From NCBI GenBank assembly GCA_945873875.1, contig CAMCER010000069.1:1-5368 (forward strand): 5,368 nucleotides of DNA. Reading direction: 5' to 3'. The position numbers were made by a program, and so were the translations under genes. Within the stretch, counting starts at the first letter, position 1. Each line of letters begins with the position of its first letter. The notes below the pieces were generated by a model. It was not told the DNA's origin and ran no database searches. It saw nothing but the letters and a program-made list of their open reading frames with translations. Positions 1 to 5,309 of the stretch are shown piece after piece. This DNA is from an uncultured Clostridia bacterium. GTDB taxonomy: Bacteria > Bacillota_A > Clostridia > Peptostreptococcales > Anaerovoracaceae.

Positions 1-664
1 ATACCTTGACTGCCCTGCTCAGAAGTGACAGATAAAGAATATACGAGATTACCACGATCAGTGCAGAAACGATGCCGATAGCTCCCATAGCTACCAGAGC
101 CGGATCAGCCATATGATCCCCTGCGATATCAGCCACTAATCTGATGACTATTGATATGATCATCAGCACAGTGATGAAAGTGAGCAGAGTCCTGCCCTTT
201 TTCTCCAGTTTTTCATCTCCGATCCTTTTTGCTATATCAATGATCCCGTAAATGACGTATATCATAACGAGGATGCTGAGAAGATCGCTCACTATCTGTA
301 CTCCGGATGCCGCAGTTTCACTTCCCATGGCATTGAGGATCCCCTGGATCACTGATACCACGATGCCTGCGATGGTCAGTCGGAATGCGGTCTTAAAATT
401 ATTTCCGTCTTTTCCTGCCTGATGCAGACCTACAAGATTGATTATGAATGCGATAAACATGAGTATTGCAGTTACTGAAGCCAGTGTCCCTGCACCTATA
501 GCCGCACCCATAGCCGCACCGCCGGCGACTTCAGAAGGAGTGCCGTCAGTTGTAGCCATAGCGCCTGCAACTGCTACGATGAACGCCAGGATCGCGCCTA
601 CGAGAATCAGTATCTGGGCAGTGAATACTTTCTTCACTCCCGAATAAGCATTTGGATAAGTCAT
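1..664 (-). CDS. Polytopic integral membrane protein, C-terminus cut off by window edge
   Basis: Read from an ATG at 664 leftward, the frame stays open for 221 codons and leaves the window without a stop, so the protein is partial. I do not recognise the family. The visible part starts MTYPNAYSGVKKVF and shows about six hydrophobic segments, near residues 16-37, 48-80 (an Ala/Gly-rich stretch running into a helix), 94-112, 121-143, 160-180 and 189-216. Charged loops lie at about 81-93 (HQAGKDGNNFK) and 145-158 (KRIGDEKLEKKGR). There is no cleavable signal peptide and no evident catalytic motif. The start is supported by AGGTG at 673-677, 8 nt upstream. It lies 81 bp downstream of the response regulator gene on the same strand and has a separate extended -10 box, so it may be read both from its own promoter and with the two-component genes. 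A role as output of that system is inference from position only. Confidence 0.8.
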   Translation of the reverse strand, partial: MTYPNAYSGVKKVFTAQILILVGAILAFIVAVAGAMATTDGTPSEVAGGAAMGAAIGAGTLASVTAILMFIAFIINLVGLHQAGKDGNNFKTAFRLTIAGIVVSVIQGILNAMGSETAASGVQIVSDLLSILVMIYVIYGIIDIAKRIGDEKLEKKGRTLLTFITVLMIISIVIRLVADIAGDHMADPALVAMGAIGIVSALIVVISYILYLSLLSRAVKV

Positions 665-719
665 ATAAATCCCACCTCTCTTTAATAAATGTGATCAGTT
701 GATCGTTTGCATATGGTAT

Positions 720-728
720 ATTATAACA
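720..728 (-). promoter_or_regulatory. Extended -10 promoter for the membrane protein gene
   Basis: On the minus strand the sequence TGTTATAAT is a perfect TGn-TATAAT extended -10 box (hexamer at 720-725). No good -35 hexamer is visible 16-18 nt upstream, which is usual for extended -10 promoters. Transcription would start near 713, giving a leader of about 50 nt before the ATG at 664. A short inverted repeat, GATCA-gt-TGATC at 693-704, lies just inside the predicted transcript and could be a weak operator. Nothing in the sequence proves that. Confidence 0.55.
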
Positions 729-745
729 TTTTTATTCTGCCGGTA

Positions 746-1180
746 TCAGTCCCTGTCTTTATTCTGCAGGCGCGTCACATAGGCTTCAGTCATAGATGCC
801 CAGGGGTATGAACTCATGTATTCACCCCGGTACGAATTGACCGTTTCAACGTCCCCTCCCAGGAACCTGTAAAGGTCACAGTCAAAGGTCTCGGGACATA
901 TCCTGATCATGCCGCCTTTTACTTCCAGTATCTCTCCGATGCCGTGATCCTCCAGTGTGCTCCTGAGGCTCCTGATGATGACATCAAGCTGCTTCTGCAT
1001 GGAACGGTCATATACGCCTTCCTCCCACAGGGCTGCGAAGATGTCAGCCCGGGAAACACCTCTTCCCTGCCTGTCCACAAGGTATGCGAGAAGCTCTCTT
1101 GCCTTTGACCTGCTGAAGGTGACAGTCTCTCCGTCCACAAGGATCTCGAAATTGCCGAATGTCCGGACAGATATATGAGC
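746..1180 (-). pseudogene. C-terminal wHTH/BTAD (SAPR-type) DNA-binding half of the response regulator, separated by an in-frame TAG
   Basis: This stretch continues the reading frame of the receiver domain gene immediately after a TAG codon at 1181-1183, with no frameshift. It encodes 144 residues (AHISVRTFGNFEILVDGETVTF... to ...TRLQNKDRD, stop TGA at 746-748). The opening RTFGNFEILVDG followed by FSRSKARELLAYLVDRQGRGVSR is the hallmark of the OmpR-like winged helix of SARP/SAPR regulators, and the tail DLYRFLGGDVETVNSYRGEYMSSYPWA is the short BTAD segment typical of clostridial REC-wHTH-BTAD regulators. The full protein would be 268 codons from the TTG at 1552. The first possible internal start in this part, GTG at 1138, would cut into the winged-helix domain and has no convincing ribosome binding site. 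Unless the TAG is read through, this domain is probably not made. Identification of the domain is firm; whether the gene is functional is open. Confidence 0.8.
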
Positions 1181-1552
1181 CTAGGGTTTTGTCGGCACAC
1201 GGGAAAGAGCATAATCTATCTCCTCTGAAAGCCGCTCCTGGCTTATAGGTTTCAGCAGATAGCCAGAGGCATGCACAGAAAAAGCATCCAGCGCGTACTG
1301 CGAGTAGCCTGTAAGGAATATCACAGCGGTATCCGGTTTTTCCTCTTTTATCCTGGCAGCCAGAGTTATGCCGTCCATATTAGGCATGTCTATGTCCAGC
1401 AGAGCGATATCCGCATCGTTTTCTTTTATCCAGTCAAGGGCCGCCTGGGCGCTGTCAAAAGCCTCCACCTCATCTACCTGCGGAAGTTTCCTGCACAGCG
1501 AGGCTGTCAGCTGCAGCACCAGAGCCTCATCATCTACACAAATGATCCTCAA
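1181..1552 (-). CDS. Response regulator receiver (REC) domain, terminated by a TAG in the interdomain linker
   Basis: As read, this gives a 123-residue CheY-like receiver ending SRVPTKP. The phosphorylation site is complete: acidic pair D7/D8 (VDDE), phospho-acceptor D53 in LLDIDMPNMDG, T81 (FLTGY) and K101 in LLKPI. It is the first half of a regulator whose DNA-binding half (746-1180) follows in the same frame after the TAG, so this is most likely a broken gene, not a genuine stand-alone receiver. The start is a TTG at 1550-1552 that overlaps the TGA stop of the kinase gene (TTGA). A perfect AAGGAG at 1561-1566, 8 nt away, decides this start and indicates translational coupling. The partner is the LytS-like kinase just upstream. 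If no readthrough occurs, the product could still accept phosphate from the kinase but could not bind DNA. Confidence 0.85.
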   Translation of the reverse strand: MRIICVDDEALVLQLTASLCRKLPQVDEVEAFDSAQAALDWIKENDADIALLDIDMPNMDGITLAARIKEEKPDTAVIFLTGYSQYALDAFSVHASGYLLKPISQERLSEEIDYALSRVPTKP

Positions 1553-2835
1553 TCTTTTTTCTCCTTATTCCGCCCTTCCCGGCCGGACTCCGGCTGGTCA
1601 AGAACTGTTATCATTACGGACGTTCCTCTCCCTGCCGCACTGGTGATCTCCAGATCTCCGCCGCAGAGTGTCCTGATCCTTTCTCTCACGTTCCTGATCC
1701 CGATATGGGAATCGTCTGCCCTAAGAGCAGAAGTCACATCAAAGCCTTTCCCGTTATCCTGGACCAGTATCTGATGAAAGCCCGCTCCTTTTTTCACAGT
1801 CACTGTCACTGAACCATGCTCGAGTCCGCGCACACCGTGTCTGATAGCGTTTTCCACCATTGGCTGCACAGTAAGCGCAGGCAGGACAAAATCATAATCT
1901 TCTATGTTATATGTGACACTTATAGATGGGAAGCGGAGCATCTCTATTTCCGCGTATATCTCTGTATGCTCCAGGTCCTTCTCAAAAGGCACCAGATCAG
2001 ACTTGTTCAGTGAATCAAGGTTCTGCCTCAGATACGTGCCGAATTTTTCTACTGTCTTTGAAGCTTTCTCAGGATCTATTATGCAAAGAGCCTGTATCGT
2101 CGACAGTGTGTTATACAGAAAATGGGGCTGTATCTGGGATATCATTATCTGGATCCTCTGTTCAGCCAGCAGGGCCTGTTCGTGCTCTCTGACGAACTGA
2201 AGATGGAGCCAGATGTAATAGAATACGCTGCACGTGGCCATGGTTATGTCCAGATAGCTGATATAATTACTGCCGGACACTAAACTGTCTGCTACTACCG
2301 CTGCAACGATGAGAAGTATGTTCAGTATAGGCAGGACGATCTCCCTTTTCCGCGTGCCGCGGAACACTTTGACAGTGTGGACCGCAAGCACCAGAAGAAG
2401 TATCCCGCTGATAACATGGCTGGTAAAGCCCAGCGGACCTCTCTGAAAATCATTCTGTTCCGAAAAGTGGAAACATATCCCTGAAAACAGTGATGTCGCA
2501 TGTATGGCAGCATTCACCGCCACCAGAGCCCAGAGCACCTTCTGCCTGGCTTTCGGATCGATTACCAGAATGAACAGTACTATTATCACGGGCCTTATGC
2601 TGTATCCGTACAGGGAAGTCAGCGTCCGCGCGAATCCCATGTCCGAAAATGATGAAAAGTAGGAATCCAGAGCATCCTGAGCTGTCAGACTGAGTATGAG
2701 AGCCACCACCATCAGCATGATGAACCGGTGATGCCGGCTTATATAAGTGTCGACCATGGCAGCAAAAGTGACCCCTGCAAGCTGCAGGAGCATGAATACC
2801 CCAAGTACTAACCATGCGTTTATGTCCAGACTCAT
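1549..2835 (-). CDS. LytS-type sensor histidine kinase with seven-helix membrane domain (His_kinase/HATPase_c)
   Basis: This 428-residue protein is complete. The N-terminal third holds about seven membrane helices, roughly residues 6-28, 36-52, 78-93, 98-117, 139-157, 166-184 and 196-214, with no recognisable extracellular sensor domain, so the stimulus is probably sensed in or at the membrane. The cytoplasmic part is of the LytS/YehU class (PF06580 type): phospho-acceptor H238 in QIQPHFLYNTLS, an N-box around N329 (VQPMVENAIRHGV), G1 box DNGKGFD at 360-366, the segment GIRNVRERI at 379-387, and a G2-like AGRGTSV at 401-407. The likely reaction is ATP-dependent autophosphorylation and transfer to D53 of the regulator encoded next. 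The ATG at 2835 has GGAAGGA (2843-2849) 7 nt upstream. The stop TGA overlaps the TTG start of the regulator. The polar tail QPESGREGRNKEKKD is low in complexity. The ligand cannot be predicted. Confidence 0.95.
   Translation of the reverse strand: MSLDINAWLVLGVFMLLQLAGVTFAAMVDTYISRHHRFIMLMVVALILSLTAQDALDSYFSSFSDMGFARTLTSLYGYSIRPVIIVLFILVIDPKARQKVLWALVAVNAAIHATSLFSGICFHFSEQNDFQRGPLGFTSHVISGILLLVLAVHTVKVFRGTRKREIVLPILNILLIVAAVVADSLVSGSNYISYLDITMATCSVFYYIWLHLQFVREHEQALLAEQRIQIMISQIQPHFLYNTLSTIQALCIIDPEKASKTVEKFGTYLRQNLDSLNKSDLVPFEKDLEHTEIYAEIEMLRFPSISVTYNIEDYDFVLPALTVQPMVENAIRHGVRGLEHGSVTVTVKKGAGFHQILVQDNGKGFDVTSALRADDSHIGIRNVRERIRTLCGGDLEITSAAGRGTSVMITVLDQPESGREGRNKEKKD
1561..1566 (-). promoter_or_regulatory. 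Ribosome binding site fixing the TTG start of the response regulator
   Basis: On the minus strand AAGGAG sits 8 nt before the TTG at 1552-1550, inside the last codons of the kinase gene. It is the strongest reason to prefer this non-ATG start, which also gives the receiver its canonical N-terminus (MRIICVDDE). Confidence 0.7.
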
Positions 2836-2878
2836 CTTCTTATCCTTCCGAACACGTTTTCTCCCTTATATTGGTAAT

Positions 2879-2887
2879 ATTATCACA
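2879..2887 (-). promoter_or_regulatory. Extended -10 promoter of the two-component operon
   Basis: The minus strand reads TGT-GATAAT, an extended -10 box with five of six hexamer matches (hexamer 2879-2884). There is no TTGACA at the usual distance; TTGGAC from the upstream repeat copy lies 18 nt away. The position of a -35 box is instead taken up by the tandem repeat at 2889-2910, as expected for an activator-dependent promoter. Predicted start of transcription is near 2872, giving a leader of about 37 nt before the kinase ATG. Confidence 0.5.
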
Positions 2888-2888
2888 G

Positions 2889-2910
2889 AATGTCCAACAA
2901 ATGTCCAACA
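2889..2910 (-). repeat. Perfect 2 x 11-bp tandem repeat, candidate activator binding site
   Basis: On the minus strand the unit TGTTGGACATT occurs twice head to tail without spacer (2900-2910, then 2889-2899). A degenerate third unit sharing GTTGnA lies in phase at 2911-2921. The period is one helical turn. SARP-family activators are known to bind direct heptamer repeats of 11- or 22-bp period with the last heptamer about 8 bp from the -10 box; here TGTTGGA ends exactly 8 nt before GATAAT. Binding by the regulator encoded at 746-1552 is inference. Confidence 0.6.
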
Positions 2911-2933
2911 GTCCTGCAACTCTGCCTTCCGAA

Positions 2934-3476
2934 TCATTTTTCTGCGTCTTCTATGATCCTTTTTATCTCATCCACAGAATCAGCAAAGTATATCCCCTTC
3001 AGCCTGTTTTCCTCAGAAAACCCGTATTCCAGCATTTTCCCCATAAGCTCTTTCAGGCTGTCATAATAACCCTCGTGGTTATATAAAATGCACGGCGCAT
3101 CGATGTGGCCCAGAGCCACGGCAGACATGATCTCTGTTATCTCTTCCAGAGTGCCTGTACCGCCGGGCATGGCAACGAAGGCATCACCCTTCTCGACCAT
3201 TATCGACTTCCGCTGCCACATATCTTCAGTGACGATCAGTTCAGAAAGGCCGTCATACTGGAGCACTTTGTCTATGAAAAACTGCGGCTCCACGCCTGTG
3301 GCCTTTCCTCCCGACTTTACGACGCTTTCCGCCAGGGCACCCATGAGCCCGATCTTTGATCCGCCGTATACCAGGCAGTGGCCGGAGCTTCCTATCCATT
3401 CCCCAAGGCTGCGCACAGCCTCTTTTATAGAAACGTCTTTTCCTTCACTTGATCCCAGATAAACTGTAATATTCAT
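2934..3476 (-). CDS. LOG family (TIGR00730) Rossmann-fold protein, putative nucleoside 5'-monophosphate phosphoribohydrolase
   Basis: This 180-residue protein is complete and of normal family length. The N-terminus MNITVYLGSSEG is the first strand of the Rossmann fold. VYGGSKIGLMG at 36-46 is the glycine-rich nucleotide loop, MWQRK at 86-90 holds the conserved arginine, and PGGTGTLEE at 104-112 is the family signature with the catalytic glutamate. Characterised members (plant LOG, bacterial YvdD-like enzymes) split cytokinin riboside monophosphates or AMP into base and ribose 5-phosphate. The true bacterial substrate is often unknown, so the activity here is inferred. It acts in the cytoplasm. 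The ATG at 3476 has GGAG at 3485-3488, 8 nt upstream. It starts 45 bp after the end of the rarD frame on the same strand and is followed by 97 bp carrying the promoter of the two-component system, so it is more likely co-transcribed with rarD than with the kinase. Confidence 0.93.
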   Translation of the reverse strand: MNITVYLGSSEGKDVSIKEAVRSLGEWIGSSGHCLVYGGSKIGLMGALAESVVKSGGKATGVEPQFFIDKVLQYDGLSELIVTEDMWQRKSIMVEKGDAFVAMPGGTGTLEEITEIMSAVALGHIDAPCILYNHEGYYDSLKELMGKMLEYGFSEENRLKGIYFADSVDEIKRIIEDAEK

Positions 3477-3504
3477 TCCTTTGTCTCCGTTATCTTTTTC
3501 ATAC

Positions 3505-3535
3505 GGCTGCGCCCTGCTTTTTCAGGCGCGCAGCC
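3505..3535 (-). other. Strong GC-rich hairpin spanning the rarD stop codon
   Basis: On the minus strand GGCTGCGCGCCTG (3523-3535) pairs with CAGGGCGCAGCC (3505-3516) around an A-rich six-base loop, with one bulged base. The arm includes the last codons and stop of the rarD frame. No T-run follows on either strand, so it is not a standard intrinsic terminator. It may limit readthrough, protect the upstream mRNA from 3' exonucleases, or lower expression of the LOG gene. Confidence 0.5.
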
Positions 3536-3752
3536 TGTGTTCTCTGTATTCTCCTGCTGTAAAGAAAACCAGGCTCGCCCAGATGATGGCAAACGATATA
3601 AGAATGATCCTGTCAAAAGGTTCATCATACACGAATATGCCAAGGAACATGGATATGGTAGGGCTCAGATACTCTAAAAGCCCCAGTGCAAACATGGATA
3701 TGCGCTGCGCTGCAAAAGCGAACAGGCCCAGCGGTATAACTGTCAGAAGCCC
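3522..3752 (-). pseudogene. rarD: C-terminal remainder of rarD after an in-frame TGA
   Basis: After the TGA at 3753-3755 the same frame continues for 76 codons to a second TGA at 3522-3524. The translation runs GLLTVIPLGLFAFAAQRISMFALGLLEYLSPTISMFLGIFVYDEPFDRIILISFAIIWASLVFFTAGEYREHRLRA (shown here in full only as a guide to its opening and end). TVIPL, the LGLLEYLSPT segment, the GEPF-like DEPF and the FAIIWASL helix are all in the order seen at the C-terminus of RarD permeases, covering the last two or so membrane helices. There is no frameshift. A single base change at the TGA would restore a protein of about 300 residues, the usual length. This part has no ribosome binding site of its own and is unlikely to be made separately. 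Confidence 0.8.
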
Positions 3753-4424
3753 TCAAAAAAGCAGCAGCACGAACTGATAAGGCTGCCCGGCACCAAGAGC
3801 TCCTTTGCCGTTCGCTTCAAGATAAATGATCACTCCAAGGGCAAAAGGCGCGAACAGCACAGTCTCATACACCAGCGAGATCACTGGCGGCAGAGTCACA
3901 GTCTTTTTCAGCGCAGTGTACACTGCGAAGGACAGTGCCAGACCGAGAGCAACGACAGGCGGCTGCCTGTAATGAAGCAGCTGCACGATCATAGCCCCTG
4001 TCGCGAGGATCAGCGCCACCGCCCTGAAAGATGTCAGTTTTTCACGGAAAATGATCATCCCGAACAGACATACTACCAGAGGTTCAATGTAATATCCTAT
4101 GCTGGTCTGTATGATAAAGCCTGCATTCACAGCCCAGATATACGTACTCCAGTTCAGGGTGACTACAGCCCCGGCACAAAAGAGCCTTAATACCACCTTC
4201 CTGTTTTCTTTAAGGGGTCTAAGTATCTCATCCCATGAATATCTTATCCTGGCAAAAGCCAGCGCTGTCACATGCACCAGAAATATCCGATATATGATTA
4301 TCACCCATGAGTTGATGGGGATAAGTGCCTTCCAGTAGACCGGAAGTATTCCCCATAAAACCATGGCCCCGGTCACTGCAGCAAATCCTTTTCTGTAATT
4401 GCCTGTATCTTTTCCCTTTATCAT
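3753..4424 (-). CDS. rarD: RarD-type EamA/DMT superfamily permease, truncated by an in-frame TGA
   Basis: From the ATG at 4424 this encodes 223 residues of a polytopic inner membrane permease. Signatures of the RarD group are MVLWGILPVYWKAL near the N-terminus, NWSTYIWAVNAGFIIQTSIGYYIEPL in the middle (helices 4-5), and the FREKLTSFRAVAL loop. The frame then ends in VLLLF-TGA, where homologs continue without a break; the missing part lies in frame at 3522-3752. RarD is named for chloramphenicol sensitivity but its substrate is not established. The start is uncertain: GGAGG lies only 2 nt before the ATG, too close for good initiation. An in-frame TTG at 4466 adds 14 residues (MQSALKKRSAGAED) but has no clear ribosome binding site. 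I prefer 4424 because the restored length (300 residues) and the short N-terminus match the family. Loss of about two C-terminal helices probably inactivates it. Confidence 0.85.
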   Translation of the reverse strand: MIKGKDTGNYRKGFAAVTGAMVLWGILPVYWKALIPINSWVIIIYRIFLVHVTALAFARIRYSWDEILRPLKENRKVVLRLFCAGAVVTLNWSTYIWAVNAGFIIQTSIGYYIEPLVVCLFGMIIFREKLTSFRAVALILATGAMIVQLLHYRQPPVVALGLALSFAVYTALKKTVTLPPVISLVYETVLFAPFALGVIIYLEANGKGALGAGQPYQFVLLLF

Positions 4425-4513
4425 ATCCTCCGCACCAGCTGATCGTTTTTTCAAGGCGCTCTGCAAAGCGCTTTTCTAATGATATAACAAATCATAAAAA
4501 AGTGAAACCGTGT

Positions 4514-4542
4514 TTGCCATACTGACCTCTGCGTGATATAAT
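4514..4542 (+). promoter_or_regulatory. Strong sigma-A promoter of the DUF6506-like gene
   Basis: TTGCCA at 4514-4519 (five of six matches to the -35 consensus), a 17-nt spacer, and TATAAT at 4537-4542 preceded by TGA, which makes it an extended -10 as well. Transcription would begin near 4549, leaving a leader of about 66 nt in which I see no obvious riboswitch or strong fold. The -10 lies in a small palindrome, TGAT-ATA-ATCA (4534-4544). Confidence 0.8.
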
Positions 4543-4614
4543 CAGTCACCATTAAAGTTGTCATAAGAAAACCGCTCAGACCGACATAAGGACTGGCAGA
4601 ATCAGGAGTTTGAC

Positions 4615-5172
4615 ATGAACAAATACGGAATAATCATTATGACAGAATATCTGGATCCGGCAACTTCCCGGGTCGATTTCAAAGGAAACGATATGACCGC
4701 CTGCATCGGCGTGAATACTATTGATCAGGCAGAGGCTGCTGTTCGTCAGCTGGTGTCTGAAGGCTATACGGCTTTCAACCTCTGCAGCGCATTTGACCAG
4801 GCCATGACTGAAAGGCTTGCAAAAGCAGCCGGCCCCGGGATCAGCTTTTCATATGTCACCTTCACGGGTGATGAGCAGCGTAAAATGTCACAGGCCCGCA
4901 TAAACGGCGGCAAACTGGGCATGGTGATCCTTGACGAAGGCGCAGGACAGATACAGTCTCTGGAATTCGAGGGAGCGCTTCACTGCAGTTTCCGCTTCGT
5001 AGACAGCCTGGCTATGGCAAGCCGTGCCGCCCGCGAACTTCTCATCGAAGGGGCGACCTTCATCGAGACCTGCAGCTGGTTCGACGATGAAAAAACCAGA
5101 GCACTCATAAGCACTCTGGCATCAGATACAGTTCCCGTCGGCACCGCAGGACGCAATCTCATTTGTCTGTAG
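4615..5172 (+). CDS. Two-repeat DUF6506-like protein of unknown function
   Basis: This 185-residue soluble protein has no signal peptide or membrane helix. It resembles the DUF6506 family as I remember it: a strand KYGIIIM, then a helix after GVNTIDQAEAAV, then LVSEGYTAFNLCSAFD. Members are usually about 100 residues; this one appears to hold two copies, residues about 2-90 and 99-182. LVSEGYTAFNLCSAFDQAMTERL (46-68) and LLIEGATFIETCSWFDDEKTRAL (142-164) align without gaps at an offset of 96 with ten identities in 23, including Cys57/Cys153 within the C-S-x-F-D motif. The start ATG at 4615 has AGGAG at 4604-4608, 6 nt upstream; a second ATG at 4639 lacks this. It is transcribed alone from 4514-4542, divergent from rarD, and ends in TAG just ahead of a terminator. 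The biochemical function is unknown. The family name is from memory and moderately sure. Confidence 0.85.
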   Translation: MNKYGIIIMTEYLDPATSRVDFKGNDMTACIGVNTIDQAEAAVRQLVSEGYTAFNLCSAFDQAMTERLAKAAGPGISFSYVTFTGDEQRKMSQARINGGKLGMVILDEGAGQIQSLEFEGALHCSFRFVDSLAMASRAARELLIEGATFIETCSWFDDEKTRALISTLASDTVPVGTAGRNLICL

Positions 5173-5234
5173 GCTTTAAAGACCCAGGAGATGCAGGGAA
5201 AGCAGCAGATAAAACGATCGCTTAAAAAGTGAGG

Positions 5235-5264
5235 AAAGCGGCAGAAACTGATCTGCCGCTTTTT
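5235..5264 (+). terminator. Intrinsic terminator of the DUF6506-like gene
   Basis: A perfect 11-bp stem, AAAGCGGCAGA (5235-5245) with TCTGCCGCTTT (5252-5262), closes a six-base loop AACTGA. The descending arm runs into five T residues (5260-5264). It lies 62 bp after the TAG stop of the gene. Confidence 0.88.
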
Positions 5265-5309
5265 CAGTGTCAGATGCCCGCAAACCCACAAAAAATGTTG
5301 CCTTTTTCT

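Noticed and set aside
746..1138. A separate small DNA-binding protein starting at the GTG at 1138.
   Set aside because: The conserved domain starts before this codon (TFGNFEIL lies upstream in frame), and there is no good ribosome binding site. It is the rear part of the interrupted regulator.
957..1178. Open plus-strand frames opposite the response regulator, kinase, LOG and rarD genes.
   Set aside because: They are antisense shadows of genes with clear family motifs, lack ribosome binding sites and encode low-complexity or Cys/Ser-rich sequences with no recognisable domain.
2844..2933. CCTTCCGAA repeated at 2844-2852 and 2925-2933, bracketing the kinase promoter region.
   Set aside because: One copy is the ribosome binding site of the kinase gene and the other lies directly after the LOG stop codon. 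A 9-bp match without further symmetry may be chance.
4480..4544. TGATATAA occurs twice (4480-4487 and 4534-4541), each with partial inverted symmetry, in the rarD / DUF6506-like intergenic region.
   Set aside because: The second copy is explained by the extended -10 box and its flank. The motif is short and AT-rich, so two copies in 150 bp are not convincing as an operator pair.
4549..4614. Riboswitch or leader element in the 66-nt 5' leader of the DUF6506-like gene.
   Set aside because: No stable stem, terminator-like hairpin or known riboswitch core is visible and the leader is short.
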